Source: a bacterium
Lineage (GTDB): Bacteria > Acidobacteriota > Thermoanaerobaculia > Multivoradales > JAHEKO01
Direction: 5' to 3'
Assembly: GCA_024224155.1 (NCBI GenBank)
Contig: JAAENP010000284.1
Coordinates: 1 to 49,527, forward strand
Length of the DNA: 49,527 bases
Shown here piece after piece: positions 42,960 to 49,527 of the stretch. Under the pieces are notes generated by a model. It made no database searches and was not told the DNA's origin. It saw only the letters and a list, made by a program, of their open reading frames with translations. The first letter of the stretch is position 1; each line of letters opens with the position of its first letter. Position numbers and translations under genes: made by a program.

Positions 42960-43669
42960 AAGCTCCAGCTGATACCGGCGGAGTAACTCCTCCCGGAGAG
43001 GTCCATCTCGCCCAGGCCCTGGAAGTCGCCGGCCAGGTCGGCTTCGGCGCTGTCCCAGCGGGCTTCCGCGAAGAGCGCCCAGGTGTCGGCCAGCGGCACC
43101 TCGAGGCCGGCGGTGAAGTAAACGCCCAGCTCCTCATCTTCGTCTTCGAAGAAGGCGTCGAAGATTTCGAGGTCTGGGTCGTCGAAGTCGATGAAGTCGC
43201 CGAACTCGGTCAAACTCCAGGCATAGAGGCCGCCACCGGCTCCGACATAGGGAACCAGCGCCGCGTCCGGCCCAGTGAACTTGTAGATCAGACCGGCCGT
43301 GACGGCGGCAAGCTCGACCTCGGTGGTGTGCAGGATGTCGTTACCGGCCTGATCCTCGAACCTCCGGTAGGCGAGATCTTCGGCGGCCTCGTAGAAGAAG
43401 CCGGAGATCTGCAGGGCCAGCTTCGGGCCCAGCGGACGGATGTACGAGAGACCCAGGGTGGCGTCTTCGAAATCGCTGGCGTCGCGATCGAAATCGAAAG
43501 CGGAATCGTCCCAATAGCTGGAGTTGCCGTCGGGCTCGAACTCGCCCAGTTGAATCCTGAACGAGGGTTCGTTGTAGCGTTTGGCGGGACGGTACTGCGC
43601 CTCCGAGGCGGTGGTGAAAAGCACGCCTGCAACCAGGCAAACCGTTGTGGCGATCAGTGGTTTTCTCAT
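42956..43669 (-). CDS. Outer-membrane beta-barrel protein
   Basis: A 237-residue protein with a signal peptide (RKPLIATTVCLVAGVLFTTASEA) and alternating strands ending in YSAGISWSF, the terminal-Phe signal of outer-membrane barrels. Length and the glycine-rich YVGAGGGLYAW strand fit an eight-stranded OmpW/OmpA-like barrel, here with very acidic loops (DDPDLEIFDAFFEDEDEE). GGAGG precedes ATG 43669. Its stop overlaps that of the convergent peroxidase gene by four bases. Function unknown. Confidence 0.8.
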   Translation of the reverse strand: MRKPLIATTVCLVAGVLFTTASEAQYRPAKRYNEPSFRIQLGEFEPDGNSSYWDDSAFDFDRDASDFEDATLGLSYIRPLGPKLALQISGFFYEAAEDLAYRRFEDQAGNDILHTTEVELAAVTAGLIYKFTGPDAALVPYVGAGGGLYAWSLTEFGDFIDFDDPDLEIFDAFFEDEDEELGVYFTAGLEVPLADTWALFAEARWDSAEADLAGDFQGLGEMDLSGRSYSAGISWSF

Positions 43670-43880
43670 GACGTTTCCTCCATTCCTTCTGGGTCTTCGA
43701 GAGAGCAATCGTGATGCCAGGGCCGGTCGAGGTCAGAAACTCCAGTGACTTCGGTGCCATTTGCGCTTGCGCGCCTCATTCTGAGGACGGTGGTCCGGCG
43801 CCTGAGAGACACTCTCAGCTGGTACCATCCATCCAACACGTTTCGGCCGCCAGCCGCGGCCTAGAAAAATCAGAGGAGCC

Positions 43881-45149
43881 ATGCGAGTACTGGTAGTCGG
43901 TGGAGGTGGAAGAGAGCACGCGATCTGCTGGAAGCTGCGCCAAAGCAGTGAGCTTAAGGAGTTGTTCTGCGCTCCGGGCAACCCCGGCATCGCCGAAATC
44001 GCCGACCGTGTGCCGATTGCCGTCGATGAGATCGGCAAGCTCGCCGATTTCGCTTCCGATCTCAAGATCGACCTAACCGTAGTCGGTCCGGAGCTGCCGC
44101 TGACGCTGGGTATCGTGGACGAGTTCGAGCGTCAGGGGCTGGCGATCTTCGGTCCGCGCCAGGGCGCCGCCGAGCTCGAAGGGAGCAAGGTCTTCGCGAA
44201 GGAGTTCATGGAGCGCCATTCGATTCCGACGGCCGAGTTCGAAGTTGCCCATACGGCGGCCGAGGCCCGCAAAGCGATCAAGAGCCTGGGTCTGCCAATC
44301 GTGCTCAAGGCGGAGGGTCTGGCGGCGGGCAAGGGAGTGTTGATCGCCGAGAACCGAAAACAGACCGCGATCGCCCTCGACACGTTCTTCGAAGAGAGAC
44401 GATTCGGGTCGAGCGGTGATCGGATTGTCGTCGAGCGCTGCCTGGAGGGCGAGGAGGTTTCGCTGATCGCCGTGTGCGACGGCAAGCGCGTGCTGCCGCT
44501 GGCCACCAGCAAGGACTACAAGCGGATCGGGGACGGCGATCAGGGTCCCAATACTGGTGGTATGGGAGCCCACAGCCCGTCCGGGGTCTTGTCGGCGCAA
44601 GAAGCGGCCGAGGTCATCGAAAAGGTTCTGCGGCCGGTGGTCGATGGTATGGCCGAAGAGAGCCGGATTTTCCGAGGGTTCCTGTACGTCGGACTCATGC
44701 TCACCGCCGAGGGGCCCAAGGTCTTGGAGTTCAACGTGCGTCTGGGCGATCCCGAGGCCCAGCCTTTGCTCATGCGCATGACCGACGATCTGCTGCCGGT
44801 ACTCAGCCAAGGGGCGGCCGGTCGATTCGAGATGACCAGGCTCGAGTTTCGGCGCGAGGCCGCCGCTTGTGTCGTTTTGGCCGCGCCAGGCTACCCGGAC
44901 GCCCCGATTTTCGGCGATCAGATCTTCGGCCTGGCTGAAGCAGCGGCAAGGCCCGGAACCGTGATCTTCCACGCTGGCACCAAGCTTGAAGGCGAGAATC
45001 TCGTGACCGCAGGGGGCCGAGTTCTGAATATTTGCGCCTCCGGCGCGTCTCTCCGAGAGGCTCTCCGGGCCGCCTACCAGGCAGCCGGTGAGATTCGTTG
45101 GAATGGACTGACTTATCGCAGCGATATCGGCCGGCGAGTTCTCGTATAA
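43881..45149 (+). CDS. purD: Phosphoribosylamine-glycine ligase
   Basis: A 422-residue GARS of the ATP-grasp fold, ligating glycine to phosphoribosylamine in purine synthesis. The N-terminal VLVVGGGGREHAICWKL, the central ILKAEGLAAGKGVLIAEN-type ATP segment and GDGDQGPNTGGMGAHSP are family signatures. It starts at ATG 43881 with AGAGGAG upstream. The stop codon lies inside the TATAAT that probably serves ricT. Confidence 0.97.
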   Translation: MRVLVVGGGGREHAICWKLRQSSELKELFCAPGNPGIAEIADRVPIAVDEIGKLADFASDLKIDLTVVGPELPLTLGIVDEFERQGLAIFGPRQGAAELEGSKVFAKEFMERHSIPTAEFEVAHTAAEARKAIKSLGLPIVLKAEGLAAGKGVLIAENRKQTAIALDTFFEERRFGSSGDRIVVERCLEGEEVSLIAVCDGKRVLPLATSKDYKRIGDGDQGPNTGGMGAHSPSGVLSAQEAAEVIEKVLRPVVDGMAEESRIFRGFLYVGLMLTAEGPKVLEFNVRLGDPEAQPLLMRMTDDLLPVLSQGAAGRFEMTRLEFRREAAACVVLAAPGYPDAPIFGDQIFGLAEAAARPGTVIFHAGTKLEGENLVTAGGRVLNICASGASLREALRAAYQAAGEIRWNGLTYRSDIGRRVLV

Positions 45150-45150
45150 T
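45145..45150 (+). promoter_or_regulatory. Likely -10 box of the ricT-hfq-pdxA genes
   Basis: TATAAT matches the -10 consensus exactly and contains the purD stop codon. No good -35 box is seen at 16-18 bases; an extended or activated promoter is possible. It lies 85 bases before ricT. Confidence 0.4.
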
Positions 45151-45234
45151 GTTTCAAAGCCCGTCAAACGTGCGGACCGACTCAGGCCGTTGAGGGTCGG
45201 GAGTTCACTTGGTCCGAGTTGTTAGAGGAAGTGC

Positions 45235-45966
45235 ATGAGTGGTTGCCAGGCTTGTTCATTCAAGGGGATGTCTACCGCGGTCGAAAACAACTTCATCGGC
45301 GTACGGTTCCGCGAGGAAACCAACCTGACGTTGTGCTCCACAGGGGAACATTTGTTTGCCAAAGGTGATCCGGTTGTGGTCGAGCTCGAGACTGGGCACG
45401 CCGTCGGTCGCGTCGAGCAGTCGCCGATGCCGGTCTTCAAGCCCTGTCAGAAATCGAGCGCGATTCGGATTATTCGTGCCGCGTCCGAGTCCGATCGGCG
45501 GTCCCACGAACGTCAGTTGATCAACGAGGACACGGGAAAGCGGTTCGGACGCGAGCGTGTTCGTACTTTGGGGCTGGACATGAAGATCTCGAAGGTGGAC
45601 TTCTCGCTCGATGGCCAATCGGCGCAGTTCTACTTCACCTCTGAAAGCCGAGTCGATTTCAGGGGGCTGGTTCGCGACCTCGCGAAGCGGTTTTCGACCA
45701 AGGTGCGCATGGTGCAGGTCGGGTCCCGCGACGAAGCCGGCTTGATCGGCGGGGTCGGTGTTTGCGGAAGAACGCTGTGTTGCTCGTCCTGGCTCAAGGA
45801 CTTCCGCCCGATCTCGATCCAGATGGCCAAGCGGCAGAACTTGAGCCTCAATCCATCGAAGATCTCCGGTCAGTGCGGGCGTCTGCTCTGCTGCCTTGCC
45901 TACGAAGACGATCAGTATAAACAGCCTCCGGCCAAGAAGCCGAAGGCGCAACAACAAGCGAGCTGA
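45235..45966 (+). CDS. ricT: PSP1/RicT (YaaT) family regulator
   Basis: A 243-residue PSP1-domain protein. In Bacillus, RicT (YaaT) works with RicA and RicF to control RNase Y and binds an Fe-S cluster. The conserved [27 protein letters not shown] core is followed by the cysteine motifs [12 protein letters not shown] and QCGRLLCC. A lysine/proline tail ([11 protein letters not shown]) ends it. AGAGGAAG precedes ATG 45235. One base after its stop begins an Hfq-like gene, linking two RNA-related proteins. Confidence 0.92.
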   Translation: MSGCQACSFKGMSTAVENNFIGVRFREETNLTLCSTGEHLFAKGDPVVVELETGHAVGRVEQSPMPVFKPCQKSSAIRIIRAASESDRRSHERQLINEDTGKRFGRERVRTLGLDMKISKVDFSLDGQSAQFYFTSESRVDFRGLVRDLAKRFSTKVRMVQVGSRDEAGLIGGVGVCGRTLCCSSWLKDFRPISIQMAKRQNLSLNPSKISGQCGRLLCCLAYEDDQYKQPPAKKPKAQQQAS

Positions 45967-45967
45967 G

Positions 45968-46297
45968 ATGCCCAATCGAAAGCTAATCCGGCCTGATCTT
46001 TCCGATCAAAAAGGAGGGGCCAGGTCCGTCCGGCGCAAGCACGCGCCGCCCGAACAGACCAACGCCGAGGAGTTCTACTACCTGAAGCAGATGGCCGCCA
46101 AGACCTCGATGATCGTCGTTTTGACGGACGGCACCGAGCTCAAGGGTTGGATCGAGTGGTACGACAAGGGCGCCATCAAACTGAATCGGCACCGCGAGCC
46201 GAACCTGCTGATACCGAAGCACAACATCCGCTACATGTTCAAGGAAGAAGAACTGAAGCGGCGCAAGCGACGCGGTTCCGGGCCGACTTCTTCCTGA
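45968..46297 (+). CDS. Hfq-like Sm-fold RNA chaperone
   Basis: A 109-residue protein with a basic N-terminal extension of about 45 residues, then an Sm core: [34 protein letters not shown] corresponds to Sm1, and [12 protein letters not shown] to Sm2, with KHN in place of the usual YKHA motif. Such Hfq-like proteins form rings that bind small RNAs. The basic tail (RRKRRGSG) is unusual. It lies in an apparent operon between ricT and pdxA. Confidence 0.8.
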   Translation: MPNRKLIRPDLSDQKGGARSVRRKHAPPEQTNAEEFYYLKQMAAKTSMIVVLTDGTELKGWIEWYDKGAIKLNRHREPNLLIPKHNIRYMFKEEELKRRKRRGSGPTSS

Positions 46298-46298
46298 G

Positions 46299-47339
46299 TT
46301 GACGGCAGGAGGCCACATTCCGGCCCTGGCTATCACCCAGGGCGATCCGGCCGGGGTGGGACCGGAGATCCTCTTGAAGTGGGCGTCGACCCGGCCAGGG
46401 GGCTTCTTGCCGCTCCTCGTGGCTGAGAGGTCGGCTCTGGAGCAGGTGCGCGAAACGGTGACCGGCGAAACCGGGATCGTTTTCGAGTACCTGACCTCAC
46501 TCGAGAGCCGTGAGCAGCTGCTCGATCGCGAAGAGAAGGACGGCATCGCCGTACTGGATCCGATGGCGGTGGCACGCAGTATCCGCTATGGAGATTCCGG
46601 GCCGAAAGACGCCGCAGCCGCGATCGGTTGCCTTGAAACCGGCGTCCAGCTGGCGCTCTCCGGCCTGGTCGACGCGGTGGTCACCGCGCCGGTCAGCAAA
46701 TACTCGATCGCCAAGCATCACCTTCCGAGCTTCCGAGGACAGACCGACTTCGTCGCGGAGATCTGTGGCAAGGGCACGTACGGGCGCGATTTCTTGATGA
46801 CCTTCCTTACTTCCGATCTTCAAGTCGCATTGCTCACTACTCACATTGCGCTGGCCGAGGCCGTGAGCTCTCTGAACGCTGACTCGATTGTCCAGGCGGT
46901 GAAGTGTCTGCAAGAAAACGCCGGTGGCCGCATCCTGGTTGCGGGTTTGAATCCCCATGCCGGGGAAGGTGGCCTCATGGGCCGGGAGGATCTCGACATC
47001 CTCGAGCCGGCGATTGCAAGGTGCCGTGAGGCGGGCATTGATGTCGGCGGTCCCGAAAGCGCCGACTCCCTTTTCGCCCGCGCGCGCCGGGGCGAGTGCG
47101 ACTGGGTGCTGGCTCTCTACCATGATCAGGGCCTCATCCCGGTCAAGACCGTCGCCTTCGGCACCGCCACGAACTGGACACTCGGTTTGCCGATCATCCG
47201 CACTTCCGTGGATCACGGCACGGCCTTCGATCTGGCGGGTCAGGGCCGGGCCGATGCCCGCCCGCTCGAGCGCGTGGTCGAAGCGACCCTGGACCTGATC
47301 GCCGGCCGGCTGCCGCGACCTCGGGGACACCTTTCCTAG
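46299..47339 (+). CDS. pdxA: 4-hydroxythreonine-4-phosphate dehydrogenase
   Basis: A 346-residue PdxA of pyridoxal-phosphate synthesis. Signatures: ITQGDPAGVGPEI at the N-terminus, TAPVSKYSI, FLMTFLTSDLQVALLTTHI, ALYHDQGLIPVKT and IRTSVDHGTAFDLAGQG, where the metal-binding histidines lie. The start is TTG 46299, two bases after the hfq-like gene. The last codons and the stop lie inside the palindromic repeat at 47323-47361, so the natural C-terminus may have been altered by insertion of that element. Confidence 0.95.
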   Translation: MTAGGHIPALAITQGDPAGVGPEILLKWASTRPGGFLPLLVAERSALEQVRETVTGETGIVFEYLTSLESREQLLDREEKDGIAVLDPMAVARSIRYGDSGPKDAAAAIGCLETGVQLALSGLVDAVVTAPVSKYSIAKHHLPSFRGQTDFVAEICGKGTYGRDFLMTFLTSDLQVALLTTHIALAEAVSSLNADSIVQAVKCLQENAGGRILVAGLNPHAGEGGLMGREDLDILEPAIARCREAGIDVGGPESADSLFARARRGECDWVLALYHDQGLIPVKTVAFGTATNWTLGLPIIRTSVDHGTAFDLAGQGRADARPLERVVEATLDLIAGRLPRPRGHLS

Positions 47340-47361
47340 GTGTCCCCTCCCGACTGGTTTT
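47323..47361. repeat. Palindromic repeat copy 2, overlapping the pdxA stop
   Basis: GGGGACACCT (47323-47332) pairs with AGGTGTCCCC (47338-47347) across TTCCT, then TCCCGACTGGTTTT. It matches copy 1 at 40218-40257 in both arms and in the 3' flank; the pair next to the loop differs but still pairs. It supplies the pdxA stop and a likely terminator. Confidence 0.75.
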
Positions 47362-47380
47362 CGGAGCCGTGCGCGTTCGC

Positions 47381-47386
47381 TAGACT
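47381..47386 (+). promoter_or_regulatory. -10 box of serS, implying a leaderless transcript
   Basis: TAGACT lies six bases before the serS ATG, so transcription should start at or next to the start codon. No ribosome site precedes that ATG, which agrees with leaderless translation. The -35 region is weak. Confidence 0.4.
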
Positions 47387-47392
47387 GCGTTC

Positions 47393-48676
47393 ATGTTGTC
47401 CCGCGACTACCTGCGCTCCGAAACCGAATCCGCGCGCGAGCGTCTGACGCTCCGAGGAGTGGACCCCGGCCTACTCGATCGGTGGATTGACCTCGACCGG
47501 AAACGCCGCTCGATTCTCGGCGAGGTCGAGCAGCTCAAGCAGAAGAGAAACGAGCGCTCGAAGCAGATCGGCGCGATCAAGCGCGAGGGTGGTGACGCCG
47601 AGGCGATCTTGGCCGAGGTCGGAGAGCTCAAGGGCAAGATCTCCGAGCTCGGAGTCGGGCTCGAGAAGTCCGAGGCCGAGCTCGGAGAGCTCGACTTCTC
47701 CTTCCCGAACCTCACCCACGATAGCGTTCCTTCCGGCGCCGACGAGAAGTCCAATCGCGTCGAGCGTGTGGTCGGCGAGCCTGCCTCCTTTGGCTTCGAG
47801 GCCAAGGCGCATTGGGATTTGGGGCCCGAGCTCGGCATTCTGGACTTCGAGCGGGGCGCCAAGATCGCCGGTGCTCGTTTCACCGCCTACTTCGGAGACG
47901 GGGCGCGGCTCGAGCGAGCTCTGATCAACTTCATGCTCGATCTCCACACCGGCGAGCATGGCTACCGTGAGGTTCTGCCTCCTTTCATCGTAAATGCCGA
48001 TGCTCTGGTCGGGACCGGACAGTTGCCCAAGTTCGAAGAAGACCTGTTCAAGCTTCGCGGCCACGAGTACTACCTGATTCCGACGGCCGAGGTGCCGGTG
48101 ACCAATCTCCACCGAGGCGAGATCCTCGAAGAGGCCGAGCTGCCACTCAAGTACGCCGCCTACACGCCCTGCTTTCGGGCCGAAGCCGGCTCCTACGGCA
48201 AGGACGTAAGGGGCCTGATTCGCCAGCACCAGTTTCAGAAAGTCGAGCTGGTCCACCTGACCACGCCCGAGACCAGCTACGAGGCGCTCGAGGAGCTCAC
48301 CGGCCATGCCGAGCGAGTGCTCCAGGCCCTCGAGCTCCCCTATCGCGTGGTTACCCTGTCGACCGGCGACACCGGCTTCTCGGCGGCCAAGACCTACGAT
48401 CTCGAAGTGTGGCTGCCGGGACAAAACGCCTATCGAGAGATTTCCTCGTGCTCGAACTGCGAGGCCTTTCAAGCTCGCCGCGCCGGGTTGCGCTATCGAC
48501 CGGCCGGCGGCGGCAAGCCTCGCTACCTGCACACGCTGAACGGCTCGGGCCTGGCCGTCGGGCGCACGCTGGTCGCGATTTTCGAGAACTTCCAGCAAGC
48601 CGACGGCTCGATCCGGATTCCCGCGGCGTTGCAGCCCTATTTCGGAAACCGCGAGCGCATCGTCAAGGCGGTCTGA
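47393..48676 (+). CDS. serS: Seryl-tRNA synthetase
   Basis: A 427-residue class II synthetase that charges tRNA-Ser and also serylates tRNA-Sec, the first step to selenocysteine. The N-terminal coiled-coil arm ([20 protein letters not shown]) binds tRNA. Motif 2 is [25 protein letters not shown] and motif 3 is [20 protein letters not shown]. The length is normal. ATG 47393 sits just after the repeat-borne terminator and its own -10 box. Confidence 0.98.
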   Translation: MLSRDYLRSETESARERLTLRGVDPGLLDRWIDLDRKRRSILGEVEQLKQKRNERSKQIGAIKREGGDAEAILAEVGELKGKISELGVGLEKSEAELGELDFSFPNLTHDSVPSGADEKSNRVERVVGEPASFGFEAKAHWDLGPELGILDFERGAKIAGARFTAYFGDGARLERALINFMLDLHTGEHGYREVLPPFIVNADALVGTGQLPKFEEDLFKLRGHEYYLIPTAEVPVTNLHRGEILEEAELPLKYAAYTPCFRAEAGSYGKDVRGLIRQHQFQKVELVHLTTPETSYEALEELTGHAERVLQALELPYRVVTLSTGDTGFSAAKTYDLEVWLPGQNAYREISSCSNCEAFQARRAGLRYRPAGGGKPRYLHTLNGSGLAVGRTLVAIFENFQQADGSIRIPAALQPYFGNRERIVKAV

Positions 48677-48697
48677 TCTTCCGGTTCAGGAGAGCTC

Positions 48698-49527
48698 GTG
48701 CAAGGGACACTCGATTCTCTGGTCAGGTTTCTCGACCTATCCGCCGTTCCTCACTACCGGAGCGGAGACGAAGAGCAGCTGCAACGAGCAAGGCTGTTGG
48801 TCGCGGTGACGTTGTTCGTGGGGATCTCGGCCCTGGCCTTTGCGCTTGCGAACCTGGTCTCGGGCCGGTCGGTGCCGCGCACCAGCATCGTCATTCCCGC
48901 CGTTGGCGGCCTGGCTTTTCTCGTGGTGCCGGTTCTCTTGCGACTGGCCGGCCGGCTGCGGGCGCTCAGCTGGGCTCTGACCGTCGCCACCTTGGCCGCG
49001 ATCGTAGCCTCGGCATGGAATGCCTACGGTCTCTACAGTCCCGGTCTGCTGACGCTTCCGATTCCTGTACTCATGGGACTGGTGCTGGGAGGGCACCGCC
49101 TCGGGGGTACGGCGGCGGTCCTGGGGCTGGCCGCGGTGATCGGCTTCTACGTCCTGGATCGGCAGACCGATCGGTTCGCGTCGCCGCCTCTGGACCCTGC
49201 CAACGCGTTCTTACTGCTCAGCGTGTTCGTCCTCGGAATCCTGTTGATTGCAGGTATCGGGTGGTTCTACGAGAGTCTTCGGCGCCACGCCCTCAGGCAG
49301 ACGCGTGACGCGCTCCGCCAGGCCGAGGCCGCGAACGCCGCCAAGGGCGAGTTCCTGGCATCGATGAGCCATGAGCTGCGCACGCCTCTGAACTCCGTGA
49401 TCGGCTTTTCGCAGATCGTTCGAAAGAAGGAAGAGCTCTCGTCTTCGGGCGACGACATGCTCGAGCGAGTGCACTCGAGCGGGCTCCATCTGTTGCGCCT
49501 GGTGAACCAGATACTCGACGTCTCGAA
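48698..49527 (+). CDS. Membrane sensor histidine kinase, cut by the right edge
   Basis: The frame runs from GTG 48698 (CAGGAGAG upstream) to the window end without a stop, giving 276 residues. About six transmembrane helices (for example LLVAVTLFVGISALAFALANL and AFLLLSVFVLGILLIAGIGWFY) are followed by a short coiled coil (RQAEAANAAKGEFLASM) and the HisKA box SHELRTPLNSVIGF, with the phosphorylated His near residue 225. The ATPase domain and any receiver would lie beyond the edge. The ligand is unknown. Confidence 0.9.
   Translation, partial: MQGTLDSLVRFLDLSAVPHYRSGDEEQLQRARLLVAVTLFVGISALAFALANLVSGRSVPRTSIVIPAVGGLAFLVVPVLLRLAGRLRALSWALTVATLAAIVASAWNAYGLYSPGLLTLPIPVLMGLVLGGHRLGGTAAVLGLAAVIGFYVLDRQTDRFASPPLDPANAFLLLSVFVLGILLIAGIGWFYESLRRHALRQTRDALRQAEAANAAKGEFLASMSHELRTPLNSVIGFSQIVRKKEELSSSGDDMLERVHSSGLHLLRLVNQILDVS

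Noticed and set aside
1-49527. CRISPR arrays, intact insertion sequences or prophage genes
   Set aside because: No direct-repeat/spacer pattern and no transposase, integrase or phage structural gene was seen.

Overview
The window is GC-rich DNA from a Gram-negative bacterium that exports very many c-type haems. It encodes outer-membrane barrels, Tat substrates, lipoproteins, a fused cytochrome b and Alternative-Complex-III/Qrc-like parts. An Hfq-like gene lies directly after a RicT/PSP1 gene. I infer Acidobacteriota (Thermoanaerobaculia-like) with moderate confidence; no rRNA or other phylogenetic marker is present to confirm it. Nine cytochrome genes carry 62 CXXCH motifs in total, 59 of them between 8.0 and 25.2 kb.

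Layout. 0.2-2.5 kb (minus): a remnant of an MtrB/PioB-type outer-membrane barrel with an in-frame UGA, preceded by selD, which itself carries an in-frame UGA at its catalytic residue and is therefore a selenoprotein. 2.7-6.2 kb (plus): a monohaem cytochrome c, oligoendopeptidase F and a DUF1223 protein. 6.2-12.8 kb (plus), module A: Rieske protein, fused cytochrome b, 11-haem cytochrome with a C-terminal anchor, 8-haem cytochrome, Tat-exported four-cluster ferredoxin subunit and NrfD-type quinone-binding subunit. 12.9-24.3 kb (minus), module B: Rieske protein, a divergent cytochrome b (one haem-b His replaced by Arg, PEWY changed to PPWY), 9-haem cytochrome, 18-haem NapC-fusion cytochrome, then an Act/Qrc-like set (pentahaem protein, molybdopterin-family subunit, ferredoxin subunit, NrfD, two-TM protein, tetrahaem protein). 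Most neighbouring genes of module B overlap by one or four bases. A divergent tetrahaem cytochrome follows at 24.6 kb.

25.1-33.0 kb: a DprE2/DprE1-like pair, a small secreted helical protein, an M14 metallopeptidase, a DUF3108 protein, a Cu/Zn superoxide dismutase lipoprotein and a BNR-type lipoprotein. 33.1-39.5 kb: aceE-aceF-lpd (pyruvate dehydrogenase) and msrA. 39.5-49.5 kb: a Bax-inhibitor-like membrane protein, TrmH-like methyltransferase, TPR protein, MauG-like dihaem peroxidase, outer-membrane barrel, purD, ricT, an hfq-like gene, pdxA, serS and a histidine kinase cut by the window edge.

Reading of the whole: modules A and B each join a Rieske/cytochrome b quinol-oxidising unit to a large periplasmic haem wire and to a second NrfD/ferredoxin quinone-reactive unit. 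This would allow electrons to pass between two quinone sites through c-haems. The convergent pairing of an intact and a degenerate version is the most unusual part of the window. Whether they form supercomplexes, and what they reduce, cannot be told from sequence alone.
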